DNA of 64,000 nt from an uncultured Alistipes sp. (GCA_949283205.1 CASDSD010000037.1:1-64000), one strand, 5' to 3'; shown: positions 1 to 8,985, counted from the stretch's first letter. The notes: generated by a model not told the origin, from the letters alone. Numbers and translations are program-made.

Positions 1-2
1 AG

Positions 3-317
3 CGCGGAAACATGTACGGATACAACAATCTGGTGGTGGATTTCCGCAATATACCCGACATGCTGCGTATAGCGCCTACGGTTGTGATGGACTGTACGCA
101 CAGCGTGCAGCGCCCCGGAGCCGCAGGCGGCAGAACGGGCGGCAACCGCGAGTTCGTACCGGCCATGGCGCTGGCGGCGAAGGCGTTCGGTGCCAACGGT
201 TTTTTCTTCGAGGTGCATCCCGATCCCGATCGGGCCCTCAGCGACGGACCCAACATGTTGCGACTGGACGATCTGGAAGGTGTCATAGCCTCGCTGTTGC
301 CCGAATGCGGTGCGTGA
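3..317 (+). CDS. kdsA: 3-deoxy-8-phosphooctulonate (Kdo-8-P) synthase, C-terminal part
   Basis: Cytoplasmic enzyme that condenses phosphoenolpyruvate with arabinose-5-phosphate to give Kdo-8-phosphate for LPS. The gene enters from the left edge already in frame (R-G-N-M-Y-G-Y-N-N-L), so the internal ATG at 12 is not the start. About 104 residues are visible; family members are about 260-280 aa, so over half is missing. The family motif D-C-T-H-S-V-Q-x-P-G and the following G-G-x-R-x-x-V-P-A-like loop are present and anchor the call. The stop is 33 nt before kdsD, whose product makes the arabinose-5-phosphate substrate, so the two form a Kdo operon. Confidence 0.95.
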   Translation, partial: RGNMYGYNNLVVDFRNIPDMLRIAPTVVMDCTHSVQRPGAAGGRTGGNREFVPAMALAAKAFGANGFFFEVHPDPDRALSDGPNMLRLDDLEGVIASLLPECGA

Positions 318-350
318 GGCGCATAGGATGAACAGGATAGTAACCATATA

Positions 351-1319
351 ATGAACAGTGCATTGACTTCACAGGAGATTCTCGACCTTGCGCGCCGGAC
401 GCTACGCACCGAGGCCGAAGCGTTGGAACACATGGCGGGGTTGCTTGACGACAATTTCGTCGCCGTGGTGGATCGCGTGTTGCAGAGCAAGGGCAAACTC
501 ATAGTTACGGGAATGGGCAAATCGGGGCTTGTGGGCCGCAAGATAGCTGCCACGCTGGCAAGTACCGGTACGCCGAGTTTTTTCCTGCACCCCGGGGAGG
601 CTTTTCACGGCGACCTGGGAATGATCTCGGCCGACGATATCATTCTGGCTCTGTCGTATTCGGGCGAGACGGACGAGGTGCTGAAGATCGTCCCCTTCAT
701 CCACGGCAACGGCAACGTGCTGATCTCGATGACGGGGAACCCGGAGTCTACCCTGGCCAAAAACAGCGATCTGCATCTTGACGTCGGTGTGCGCGAGGAG
801 GCCTGCATACTGCATCTGGCCCCGACTACATCTACTACGGCGCAGATAGCCATGGGGGATGCCTTGGCCGTGGCATTGATGAAGGCCCGCAACTTCACAT
901 CGATGGACTTTGCGCGCCTGCACCCGGGCGGAAGCCTGGGACGCCGTCTGCTGATGACCGTCGGCAATGTCATGCGCAGCCACGATCTGCCCGTCGTGGG
1001 GCCAGATTGCGGCGCTACGGAGATGATACATACCGTCAGCCGCGGAGGCCTGGGCCTCATCGTGATAATCGAGAACGGGCGCATCGAGGGTATCGTCACC
1101 GACGGCGACATACGCCGTGCGATGGAGAGCCGTCAGAGCGAGTTCTTCAATATCAAGGCCATCGACATCGCCACGCGCTCGCCGAAGACGATCAATGTCG
1201 GTGCGAAGCTTATCGAGGCGGAGAAGAAGATGACACGATACAAGGTCAATTCTCTGTTGGCCGTCGATGACGACGGTACGCTGCAGGGGGTGATCCAGAT
1301 ATACGACATAAAACTGTAA
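351..1319 (+). CDS. kdsD: arabinose-5-phosphate isomerase (KdsD/KpsF family)
   Basis: Converts ribulose-5-phosphate to arabinose-5-phosphate, the committed precursor of Kdo. The 322 residues match the usual length. An N-terminal SIS sugar-isomerase domain covers about residues 30-180, with the phosphate-binding GMGKSG at 54-59 and the P-G-E-A-F-H-G-D-L-G stretch near 81-90. Two CBS domains follow at about 205-260 and 270-322. The gene sits 33 nt after kdsA. ATG at 351 gives the full SIS domain. Assignment to KdsD rather than a capsule paralogue KpsF rests on the kdsA neighbour; the families are not separable by eye. Confidence 0.93.
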   Translation: MNSALTSQEILDLARRTLRTEAEALEHMAGLLDDNFVAVVDRVLQSKGKLIVTGMGKSGLVGRKIAATLASTGTPSFFLHPGEAFHGDLGMISADDIILALSYSGETDEVLKIVPFIHGNGNVLISMTGNPESTLAKNSDLHLDVGVREEACILHLAPTTSTTAQIAMGDALAVALMKARNFTSMDFARLHPGGSLGRRLLMTVGNVMRSHDLPVVGPDCGATEMIHTVSRGGLGLIVIIENGRIEGIVTDGDIRRAMESRQSEFFNIKAIDIATRSPKTINVGAKLIEAEKKMTRYKVNSLLAVDDDGTLQGVIQIYDIKL

Positions 1320-1372
1320 CCACTCAAATTATTAACTGGCTTGTCTGTGTACAGGCTTAAAATGACCAAAAT

Positions 1373-2701
1373 ATGAAGAAGCTTTTATTTGTGTGTCTGC
1401 TTGCGGCAGGAGTATTATGTGCCGCGCAGGCCGAAGAGCGTGACGGTTGGGAATCGCTCTTCAACGGTCGTAATCTTAAGGGATGGACCAAACTCGGCGG
1501 CAAAGCCAAGTTCAAGGTCGAGGACGGTGCCATCGTGGGTATCTGTACAAAAGGAACTGCCAGTACGTTCCTTGCCACTGAGAAGAACTATGGTGACTTT
1601 ATACTTGAGATGGAGTACAAGGTCGATGAAAATGTAAATTCGGGAGTGCAGTTCCGTTCGCACTCGCTTGCCGACTACAAGGACGGCCGTGTTCACGGCT
1701 ACCAGTTCGAGATCGATCCCGCCTCGCCTGCGGGCAACTGCGGTGTCTTCGACGAGGAGCGGCGCGGCTGGCTCTACTCTCTGGAGACGGAGCCCGAGGC
1801 ACAGAAGGCATTCCGTCACGGCGAATGGAACAAACTGCGTATCGAGGCTGTAGGTACGTCAATGCGCGTGTGGGTGAACGGTATCCCCACGGCGGAGTTC
1901 GTGGACGACCTCGACAGCGATGGTTTCATAGCCCTGCAGGTGCATGAGATAGGCGACTCGGACGAACTGGCCGGACGTACGGTGCGCTGGCGCAACATAC
2001 GTATCAAGACGGGGGATCTGACTTCGGACCTTACGCCTGCGAGCGACGCCATTGCCGAGCGCAACCATATAGCCAACAGCATCTCGCCGCGTGAGGCGGC
2101 CGAGGGTTGGCGCCTGCTCTTCAACGGACGCAATCTGGATGGCTGGAAGAGCCTGTCGGGACGCGACATGTCGAAGGGCTGGGCTGCCGAGAACGGCGAA
2201 CTTGTGATACATGCCAAGTCGGGTGCCGGCGACATCGTGACGGATCAGATGTACGGCAGCTTCGAACTGAAGGTCGACTTCCGTATCACGAAGGGTGCCA
2301 ACGGCGGTATCAAGTATTTCATCAACTCGAACGGCAGCGTGGGCTGCGAGTTCCAGATCCTGGATGACGACAACCACCCCGATGCCAAGATGGGCTTCAA
2401 CGGAAACCGTCGTCTGGGTTCGCTCTATGACCTTATCCCCGGCGCCGGATGGCAGTATGTCGACAAGTACGGATGGAACACGGCGCGCATCGTGGTGCGC
2501 GGCGACAAGGTGGAGCATTGGATCAACGGCCACAAGATCGTCGAGTACGAGCGCGGCAATATGATGTGGGATACGATCGTTTCGCACAGCAAGTTCGCGC
2601 GTGTGAAGGGATTTGCCGCCGACAAGATGGGCCATATATTGCTTCAGGATCACAACGATGAGGTTCACTACCGCAATCTGAAGATCCGTGTGTTGGATTG
2701 A
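1373..2701 (+). CDS. secreted tandem DUF1080 (3-keto-disaccharide hydrolase-like) protein
   Basis: A 442-residue protein with a clear signal peptide (charged MKK, hydrophobic core, likely cut after A-A-Q-A near residue 20). Two copies of the DUF1080 concanavalin-like fold follow: module 1 at about 24-215, opening G-W-x-S-L-F-N-G-R-N-L-K-G-W, and module 2 at about 242-442, opening G-W-R-L-L-F-N-G-R-N-L-D-G-W. Family members act on 3-keto-glycosides or bind carbohydrate. The precise activity here is unknown. A Gfo/Idh/MocA dehydrogenase lies 1.2 kb downstream on the same strand, the usual partner in 3-keto-sugar pathways. Two modules in one chain are less common than one. Confidence 0.85.
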   Translation: MKKLLFVCLLAAGVLCAAQAEERDGWESLFNGRNLKGWTKLGGKAKFKVEDGAIVGICTKGTASTFLATEKNYGDFILEMEYKVDENVNSGVQFRSHSLADYKDGRVHGYQFEIDPASPAGNCGVFDEERRGWLYSLETEPEAQKAFRHGEWNKLRIEAVGTSMRVWVNGIPTAEFVDDLDSDGFIALQVHEIGDSDELAGRTVRWRNIRIKTGDLTSDLTPASDAIAERNHIANSISPREAAEGWRLLFNGRNLDGWKSLSGRDMSKGWAAENGELVIHAKSGAGDIVTDQMYGSFELKVDFRITKGANGGIKYFINSNGSVGCEFQILDDDNHPDAKMGFNGNRRLGSLYDLIPGAGWQYVDKYGWNTARIVVRGDKVEHWINGHKIVEYERGNMMWDTIVSHSKFARVKGFAADKMGHILLQDHNDEVHYRNLKIRVLD

Positions 2702-2718
2702 TTTTACGCAGCTTGGAT

Positions 2719-2964
2719 ATGAAAGATACTGTAATTACGGCCGCCTTCAAGCGTCGTGAGCTGTGGATATGGCTTACGTGTTTCATCGTGGCCAACGTGG
2801 TCAATATAACCACGATAATATGTTATGCCACGCGGTGGTACGAGATCTTCACGCAGTTGGGCTATGTAACCGTATTGTCGGTGATACTCTATGTCGTGAC
2901 GGTCGGTGTCCGCGTGGTTTGGTATTTGGTACGCCGCTGTTTCAAGGCACAAGCGAAGAGTTGA
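2719..2964 (+). CDS. small two-helix membrane protein, unknown function
   Basis: A protein of 81 residues from ATG 2719; an earlier in-frame start at 2698 would overlap the upstream stop and adds only seven residues. Two hydrophobic segments (about 15-36 and 48-70) flank a short loop and a basic tail (R-R-C-F-K). The layout is typical of small inner-membrane proteins. Its stop TGA (2962-2964) overlaps the candidate TTG start of the ApbE-like gene, so the two are probably translationally coupled. I do not recognise a family. Confidence 0.65.
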   Translation: MKDTVITAAFKRRELWIWLTCFIVANVVNITTIICYATRWYEIFTQLGYVTVLSVILYVVTVGVRVVWYLVRRCFKAQAKS

Positions 2965-2966
2965 CA

Positions 2967-3845
2967 GTGGAGGAGTTCCGATACAGTACCAAGAATGCGC
3001 TCTATCCCGTGGCCTATGCCTCCATGCGAGCCATGCATACGCGGCTCGAAATGGTGCTGGTGGGTGTCACGGAGCAGGTAGCACGCACCATCTCGGAGAC
3101 CGTCGAGGCGGATACGGCCGATATGGAACGTCGTTTCAGCCGCCATGCGGCGGCTGCGGCGCTTACGGTGGTCAACATGCGCGGCGGCCGCGAGGCTGTG
3201 GCGGTCGATGACGAGTTGTTCATGGCTCTGGAGCTGTGCGAGGCGTTTCGCCGCGGTACTGACGGCTATTTCGATATTACGGCCTGTTCGGATCGGGCCG
3301 GAGACATGTCGGACGGCGGTGTCGGATATACGCTCGATGCGTCGGCGCATACGGTGCGCCTGTACGGTACGGGTGCGCTGCTCGATATGGGAGGTTTCGC
3401 CAAGGGGTACGCTCTGGAGCGTCTGCGCCGCCGTGTGGCGGAGGCGGGCGTGAGTCAGGCGGTACTCAATTTCGGTGACAGTTCGATCACGGCCATCGGC
3501 CACCATCCCTACGGGGAGTGGTGGCCCGTGGGCGTGGAGCCGGCGCCGAAGCGTTCGGCCGTGGCGCACGAGTTCCGGTTGCGGGACAGTGCCATATCGG
3601 TCTCGGGCCGCGGGCGCGGCGGCGAATACCATATCTTCGACCCGCACAGCGGCGAGAGGGTCGCCCGTGAGGAGACAATCGTTGTCGAGGGGCGTTCGGC
3701 CCTGGTGTGCGAGGTGTTGTCTACTGCGCTGTATGCGGCTCCGGCTGCGCGGCGCAAGGGTATTATGGGCCGTTACGAAGGATATTCGGCTACCGTACTG
3801 CGCTGCGGCGCTACGGGCGGTTGCGAAGTGAGCCGTATAGAGTAG
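2967..3845 (+). CDS. ApbE-like FAD:protein FMN transferase family protein
   Basis: The ApbE family moves FMN from FAD onto Thr/Ser of target flavoproteins such as RnfG and NqrC. The protein is about 292 residues. The family's D-x-G-G-F-A-K-G-Y-A motif starts near residue 140, and a later S-V-S-G plus H-I-F-D-P-H-S-G region fits the C-terminal half. The start is unsettled: no ATG lies before 3024, so TTG 2961 or GTG 2967 is needed to keep the N-terminal strand. No signal peptide or lipobox is seen, unlike most ApbE proteins. The usual N-x-G-G-(N/D) loop reads N-F-G-D-S-S, so transferase activity is not assured. Confidence 0.75.
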   Translation: MEEFRYSTKNALYPVAYASMRAMHTRLEMVLVGVTEQVARTISETVEADTADMERRFSRHAAAAALTVVNMRGGREAVAVDDELFMALELCEAFRRGTDGYFDITACSDRAGDMSDGGVGYTLDASAHTVRLYGTGALLDMGGFAKGYALERLRRRVAEAGVSQAVLNFGDSSITAIGHHPYGEWWPVGVEPAPKRSAVAHEFRLRDSAISVSGRGRGGEYHIFDPHSGERVAREETIVVEGRSALVCEVLSTALYAAPAARRKGIMGRYEGYSATVLRCGATGGCEVSRIE

Positions 3846-3891
3846 GTGGCCGACAGATTTTTTTAGAATTGGGAATAAAAATTGCAAAACA

Positions 3892-5205
3892 ATGGATAGA
3901 AAGGAATTTTTGAAGGATTGCGGCCGTATGGGGCTTGCCGGATGGGCGTTGTCGCTCTTCCCGTGGCTGGAGTCTTGCAGTGACCAGACGCGTCGCGAGG
4001 TACAGGGCGAGAAGGCCCGTATCGGTATTATAGGCACGGGTTCGCGCGGTCTGTTCCATATACAGCATCTGCTGCAGATGCCCCAGGTCGAGGTGACGGC
4101 GTTGTGCGACGACTATACGCCCCATCTGGAGGACGCCGCACAGTACTTCCCCGCGGCAAAACTTTACAGCGATTACCGCAAGCTGCTCGAGGACAAGAAT
4201 GTCGACGGTGTCATTATCGCCACGCCGCTTTATCTGCATGCGCCGATGACGCTCGATGCGATGGAGGCTGGCAAGCGGGTCTTTTGCGAGAAGGCGATGG
4301 CCTATTCGCAGGAGGATTGCCTGCGGGTATACAACCGCCGCAAGGAGTTGGGCGCCGTCCTCTTCATCGGGCAGCAGCGTCTGTTCGACCCCAAGTATAT
4401 CAAGGCCATGAGCATGATACACGAGGGACGCATAGGCGATGTGGTCGGTGTGCGCAACTACTGGTACCGCAACAACAACTGGCGGCGCGACGTTCCCTCG
4501 CCCGAGCTGGAGCGTCGTATAAACTGGCGTCTCTACAGCGAGTATTCGCGCGGTCTGATGACCGAGCTGGCCTGCCACCAGCTGCAGAACGGTTCGTGGT
4601 CGCTGGGAATGCTGCCCGAGCAGGTTATGGGTTCGGGACATCTGGTGCATTGGACCAAGGAGGACAAGCGTGACGTATACGATACTGTGTGTGCGATATT
4701 CACCTATCCGAACGGTGTCAATATGACGTTCGAGTCGGTGATCTCGAACAAGCACTTCGGCATGGGCGAGCAGATCCTCGGCTCGCAGGGTACGATAGAC
4801 CTGATCTCGGGCCTTATCTACAGCGACGAGCCGCTGCCGAAGGGAAGCGGTATCCACCAGCTGGTTACGCAGATCGAGAACGGCATCATGAGCAACTCGG
4901 TCTTCGCCGGCACGAGCTGGGCTGCCGAGACGAGCCCTCTGGCACCGGGTATTCCCATCATGCCCAACGTTACGGTCAATACGGGCGAGAGTACGGTGGG
5001 GGCCGAGGCCGACGGCTCGAAGGAGATTATCGAGGCCTTCGCCAATGCCGTCATCACGGGGCGTCAGCCCGAGAAGATACTCGAGGAGTCGTACTATGCC
5101 ACGCAGTTCGCTCTGCTGGCGGACCGTGCGATGCATGAGAACAGTATCCTTAAGCTCGACGATCACTTCAAGGTGCCTTACGAGCCTATCAAGAGCAGGG
5201 CGTGA
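3892..5205 (+). CDS. Gfo/Idh/MocA family oxidoreductase with leader-like N-terminus
   Basis: NAD(P)-dependent sugar or glycoside dehydrogenase family, 437 residues. The first ~30 residues look like an export leader (M-D-R-K-E-F-L-K-D, a hydrophobic stretch, then L-E-S-C). The Rossmann motif R-I-G-I-I-G-T-G-S-R-G lies at about 43-53. The catalytic E-K of the family appears as C-E-K-A-M-A rather than the common E-K-P. An export leader on a nucleotide-dependent dehydrogenase is usual for glycan-related members in Bacteroidota. A C-terminal Gfo/Idh/MocA domain follows. It sits 46 nt after the apbE-like gene. The DUF1080 gene upstream suggests 3-keto-glycoside chemistry; the substrate is unknown. 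Confidence 0.85.
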   Translation: MDRKEFLKDCGRMGLAGWALSLFPWLESCSDQTRREVQGEKARIGIIGTGSRGLFHIQHLLQMPQVEVTALCDDYTPHLEDAAQYFPAAKLYSDYRKLLEDKNVDGVIIATPLYLHAPMTLDAMEAGKRVFCEKAMAYSQEDCLRVYNRRKELGAVLFIGQQRLFDPKYIKAMSMIHEGRIGDVVGVRNYWYRNNNWRRDVPSPELERRINWRLYSEYSRGLMTELACHQLQNGSWSLGMLPEQVMGSGHLVHWTKEDKRDVYDTVCAIFTYPNGVNMTFESVISNKHFGMGEQILGSQGTIDLISGLIYSDEPLPKGSGIHQLVTQIENGIMSNSVFAGTSWAAETSPLAPGIPIMPNVTVNTGESTVGAEADGSKEIIEAFANAVITGRQPEKILEESYYATQFALLADRAMHENSILKLDDHFKVPYEPIKSRA

Positions 5206-5264
5206 TACACGGCCGACGGCTGTGGGCCTGAATAGGTAAAGTACGGAACGTAATATCGGGAGAC

Positions 5265-7118
5265 ATGTATAAGGGCTTGCGTGATTATATCGGGGAGCTG
5301 GAGCGTCGCGGCGAGTTGTCGCGCGTGACGGCCCCCGTGTCGTCGCGTTTCGAGATCGCCGAGATTACCGACCGTATGGCCAAGGGCGCGGGCGGCGGCA
5401 AGGCGCTGTTGTTCGAAAATACGGGTACGGAGTTTCCCGTGCTGACCAACATGATGGGCTCCGACAGCCGTATGGCGCTGGCGCTGGGCGTGGAGCGCCT
5501 GGATGACATAGCGTCGCGCATAGAGGCGCTTTTGGGCGAGGCCCTTACGCCGAAAGGGTCCCTGATGGACAAGTTGCGGGCGTTGCCGTTGCTGGCCGAG
5601 ATGTCGCGCTGGTTCCCGCAGCAGGTCGCAGGACGCGGGGCGTGCCAGCAGGTGGTCTACAGAGATGCGTATGTCGATCTCATGCGCCTGCCCATGCTGC
5701 AGTCGTGGGAGTGCGACGGGGGAGCCTTCGTGACGCTGCCCATGGTGCATACGGTCGATCCCGATACCGGAGTGCGCAATGTGGGCATGTACCGCATGCA
5801 GCGCTTCGATGCCCGCACGACGGGTATGCATTGGCATGTGCACAAGACGGGGGCGCGGCACTACGATGCCTATAAACGCGCCGGACGGCGTATGCCCGTT
5901 GTGGTGACGCTGGGCGGCGATCCCGTATATACCTACGCCGCGACGGCCCCCATGCCCGACAACATGGACGAATATCTGCTGGCCGGGTTCCTGCGCCGCC
6001 GCCCAGTGCGGCTGGTGAAGGCGCTCACGTGCGATATGTATGTGCCCGAGGATTGCGACTTCGTGATCGAGGGCTACGTCGATCCTGCGGAGGCGAAGGT
6101 CATGGAGGGCGATTTCGGCGACCATACGGGATTTTATTCTCTGAAGGATCTCTATCCGCTGTTCCATGTCACCGCTCTGACGCACCGTCGCGATGCGGTC
6201 TATCCCGCCACGGTGGTGGGGGTTCCGCCAGAGGAGGATGCCTATATCGCGAAGGCGACGGAGAAGATATTCCTCGCACCGATACGTCTGGCCGTGCAGC
6301 CCGAGGTGGCTGATCTGTGGATGCCCACGGCCGGTACGGCGCACAATCTGGCCGTCGTGTCGATCGACAAGCGCTATCGCGGGCAGGCGCACAAGGTGGC
6401 GCAGGCGTTGTGGGGCGCGGGGCAGATGATGTTCAACAAATATATGGTCATTACCGGGGCCGGGACACCGATACGCTCTTACGGGGCTTTGGCGGCGCTG
6501 TTGCGGCGTGCCGATCTCTCCGGCTGTCTGATCCGTACCGAGGGCATCCTCGATGTGCTGGACCATGCCACGGCTACATGCGGGTTCGGCGGCAAGATGG
6601 CCGTCGACCTCACCGATATCGATCCGACGGCGCCGGTGCCGGAGGTGTCGCTGCCGTCGGAGGCGCATCCCGCCGGCGGGATAGAGTTGTACGACACGCG
6701 CCATGCCGCGGAGTTGGGGCTGGTCATACTTTATGCCGCCGCGTCGCGTCCCGACATGGTGGTTGTGGAACAGTATCTGCGCGAGAACGGGTTCCGCGGG
6801 GTGAAATATGCTGCCGTATTCGACTTTCAGGCGGCGGGCGCGATGCGTGACGAGGACCTTTTGTGGTTGGCTGCGGCCAATACCGACCCGCGGCGCGACG
6901 TGCGTCTTACGGACGGGGGTACGCTGGTAGTGGATGCGCGCAGCAAACGCCCGGGAGCGGAGGGCAACCCCGCACGCTTCCCCAATGTGGCGATGTCGTC
7001 GACGGAGACCATACGCATGGTGGACGGACGGTGGGAGGAGTACGGCCTCGGTCTCCGTTTGGAGTCGCCCTCGCGCCGTTACCGCAAACTGTGGCTGTCG
7101 GATAGGGCCGAATGGTAG
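5265..7118 (+). CDS. UbiD-family decarboxylase (probable menaquinone pathway)
   Basis: Prenylated-FMN-dependent (de)carboxylase of 617 residues, the length typical of the long Bacteroidota members annotated as menaquinone biosynthesis decarboxylase. The N-terminus M-Y-K-G-L-R-D-Y-I is characteristic. E-G-Y-V-D-P and E-G-D-F-G-D-H-T-G-F-Y supply the conserved acidic active-site residues of the E-R-E network. No UbiX-type prenyl-FMN synthase is visible in the window, so the cofactor supplier must lie elsewhere. The exact substrate (a polyprenylated aromatic acid) is inferred from the family. Confidence 0.87.
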   Translation: MYKGLRDYIGELERRGELSRVTAPVSSRFEIAEITDRMAKGAGGGKALLFENTGTEFPVLTNMMGSDSRMALALGVERLDDIASRIEALLGEALTPKGSLMDKLRALPLLAEMSRWFPQQVAGRGACQQVVYRDAYVDLMRLPMLQSWECDGGAFVTLPMVHTVDPDTGVRNVGMYRMQRFDARTTGMHWHVHKTGARHYDAYKRAGRRMPVVVTLGGDPVYTYAATAPMPDNMDEYLLAGFLRRRPVRLVKALTCDMYVPEDCDFVIEGYVDPAEAKVMEGDFGDHTGFYSLKDLYPLFHVTALTHRRDAVYPATVVGVPPEEDAYIAKATEKIFLAPIRLAVQPEVADLWMPTAGTAHNLAVVSIDKRYRGQAHKVAQALWGAGQMMFNKYMVITGAGTPIRSYGALAALLRRADLSGCLIRTEGILDVLDHATATCGFGGKMAVDLTDIDPTAPVPEVSLPSEAHPAGGIELYDTRHAAELGLVILYAAASRPDMVVVEQYLRENGFRGVKYAAVFDFQAAGAMRDEDLLWLAAANTDPRRDVRLTDGGTLVVDARSKRPGAEGNPARFPNVAMSSTETIRMVDGRWEEYGLGLRLESPSRRYRKLWLSDRAEW

Positions 7119-7190
7119 CCGTCGGAGCGTCTCGGTGGCGGCGGCTTGTGATATCGCGTAGCCTGCAATCTGTTTCGATATGTCTGACCG

Positions 7191-8357
7191 ATGAAAATCT
7201 TTTCGGATGAAGAGCGGCGGGGCCTTATAATCGTCCTGCCCCTGCTGATGATCGTATTGCTGCTCTCGGTGCTTGTCGAGCGCAGGGCGGAGCCTGTGTT
7301 GCTGACGGAGCCGTCGCCGGAGGAGCGTACGGTGACGCTGCGGCCGTTCGATCCCAACACGGCCGAGTACGAGGAGCTGCGGCGTTGCGGCGTGCCTGCC
7401 ACGGCGGCGGCAGGTATCGTGCGGTGGCGGCGTTACGGCAAGGTCTATCGTATGAAGGAGGACATCGCCCTGTGTACGGGTGTGGATGATTCCCTCTATG
7501 CGCAGCTTAAGCCCTATATAATCATCGGCGAGGAGTATGCCGCACGGCCGCGGCGCGATTTCCCGTCATCGTACTCACTTTCTTCGACACGTCGTGCCGA
7601 AGAGGACGGGAGATCTGTTGGCCCGCATGCCGCTGTCCCGTTGTTGAGACCGTTCTCGCTCGATACCGTTACGGCGGCGTTTCTTGTGGAGGCGGGATTC
7701 TCGCCGAAACAGGCTGATGTGGTGCTGCGCTACCGCGATGCCTCGGGCGGCATTCGGAGCGAGGAACAGTTCCGCCGCTGTTACGTCGTGAGCGAGCGTA
7801 TGGCCGACATGCTGGTGCCGTATATTATCTTCGCGGAGAGTGTCGGGGAGGCGCCGTCGGAGGTTGTGCCCGAGCACGACGCAGATGCGGCGGAAAGGGC
7901 GGGCGGCAGCCCGAGACCATTGGTCGAGATCAACACGGCCGATTCGGCGGCGCTGCGGTCGGTGCGCGGCATCGGCGAGATGAGCGTCTCGGCCATTATG
8001 CGTTATCGCGAACTGCTGGGCGGATTCCACTCCGTGGAGCAGCTGGCGGAGCTGGATGTGGTCACGGAGAGCAATTATGAAAGAATTTTGACGCAAATTT
8101 ATTGCGATAGTTGCAAAATATCGAAAATAGATATTAACTTTGCGAGTCCGAAAGAGTTGATGCGCCATCCGTATGTATCGGCGAAGGCTCTGCGGCGTAT
8201 TGTGAAACAGCGACAATTGAAAGGAGGTTGGAGCGGAATCGGAGAGATGATCGATGACGACATATTGAGCGAGGAGGAGGCCGCAAGGCTTGCCCCGTAT
8301 CTTCGATTCGTGCGCGATACCTGCAGTCGTACCATTTCGGCGGAGAGCCCGCAATGA
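7191..8357 (+). CDS. membrane-anchored protein with four helix-hairpin-helix repeats (ComEA-like)
   Basis: A protein of 388 residues with one N-terminal hydrophobic segment (about 11-30) and a mainly extracytoplasmic body. Four ComEA/T2SK-type HhH repeats are visible, each ending L-x-P-Y-I or similar: about 46-105, 150-205, 244-300 and 310-375. The third has the clearest signature (V-E-I-N-T-A-D-S-A-A-L-R-S-V-R-G-I-G). ComEA binds incoming DNA at the membrane during natural transformation. That role is possible here, but HhH repeat proteins of this kind are widespread in Bacteroidota without proof. The gene precedes rpsU by 86 nt. Confidence 0.8.
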   Translation: MKIFSDEERRGLIIVLPLLMIVLLLSVLVERRAEPVLLTEPSPEERTVTLRPFDPNTAEYEELRRCGVPATAAAGIVRWRRYGKVYRMKEDIALCTGVDDSLYAQLKPYIIIGEEYAARPRRDFPSSYSLSSTRRAEEDGRSVGPHAAVPLLRPFSLDTVTAAFLVEAGFSPKQADVVLRYRDASGGIRSEEQFRRCYVVSERMADMLVPYIIFAESVGEAPSEVVPEHDADAAERAGGSPRPLVEINTADSAALRSVRGIGEMSVSAIMRYRELLGGFHSVEQLAELDVVTESNYERILTQIYCDSCKISKIDINFASPKELMRHPYVSAKALRRIVKQRQLKGGWSGIGEMIDDDILSEEEAARLAPYLRFVRDTCSRTISAESPQ

Positions 8358-8443
8358 GCGAGCGCCGCACAAATACCCGGCCGCCACGGCGGCAAAACCA
8401 GAACGATAATATTTGAAAACAATAAAAAACAAAACAGAGCATT

Positions 8444-8635
8444 ATGATTATCATGCCGGTAAAGGAGGGCGAGAACATCGAGAAGGCCCTCAAGAAGTTC
8501 AAGCGTAAGTATGAGCGCACGGGAGTGCTGAAGGAGCTGCGTCGCCGCCAGTATTTCACGAAGCCCTCGATCGCCAAGCGCGAGGCCCGTCAGCGTGCAA
8601 TATACGTGGAGCATACCTATCGTCAGGAGGAGTAA
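8444..8635 (+). CDS. rpsU: 30S ribosomal protein S21
   Basis: A small basic ribosomal protein of 63 residues, the normal length. The sequence M-I-I-M-P-V-K-E-G-E-N-I-E-K-A-L-K-K-F-K-R-K is the standard Bacteroidota S21 start, followed by the R-R-x-Y-F-x-K-P-S motif. The leader is A-rich with little Shine-Dalgarno complementarity, as usual in this phylum. A T-A-A-T-A-T-T-T-G string near 8410 is one base too long to match the -7 consensus exactly. A strong terminator follows at 8681. Confidence 0.97.
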   Translation: MIIMPVKEGENIEKALKKFKRKYERTGVLKELRRRQYFTKPSIAKREARQRAIYVEHTYRQEE

Positions 8636-8680
8636 TCTGTGACGGTTTCCCCATAGCGGGAGCGGGTTTGCCCGATACGG

Positions 8681-8711
8681 GGTGCGGAATTGTTCCGCAC
8701 CTCATTTTTTT
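8681..8711 (+). terminator. intrinsic terminator after rpsU
   Basis: A perfect 9-bp stem, GGTGCGGAA (8681-8689) with TTCCGCACC (8693-8701), has a 3-nt loop and is followed by a run of seven T at 8705-8711. It lies 46 nt after the rpsU stop. Confidence 0.88.
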
Positions 8712-8902
8712 GCATATGCGGTGGCGGTGGCTGACCGTTGCCGCAGGGCTGTTGTCGTGACAACGCCGGAGATGTCGCCGACGGCGGCACGGGGAGTATT
8801 TCGGTAAAGAGGTAGCCGGAGGGGTGGGGTAACTCGCCGGTTGGCTCTCGATGGCCGTTCTATGATCCTCGTCGGGCGTATATGTGGCGGCTGTGGCCGT
8901 AA

Positions 8903-8938
8903 CGGATATCGGCGCACGTATCTGTGCGCCGATATCCG
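8903..8938. repeat. perfect 15-bp inverted repeat downstream of cdaA
   Basis: Arms CGGATATCGGCGCAC (8903-8917) and GTGCGCCGATATCCG (8924-8938) pair without mismatch around the 6-nt loop gtatct. It sits about 50-80 nt past the cdaA stop on the - strand, in an otherwise empty 350-nt stretch between two convergent genes. No T-tract follows on either strand, so it is not a textbook intrinsic terminator. It may stabilise the 3' end of the mRNA or act with another factor. The rest of 8712-8985 holds nothing I recognise. Confidence 0.7.
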
Positions 8939-8985
8939 CCGAATCGCGTTTATGTTATATATATCCGCTCGCGTGTCAGGGGCGG

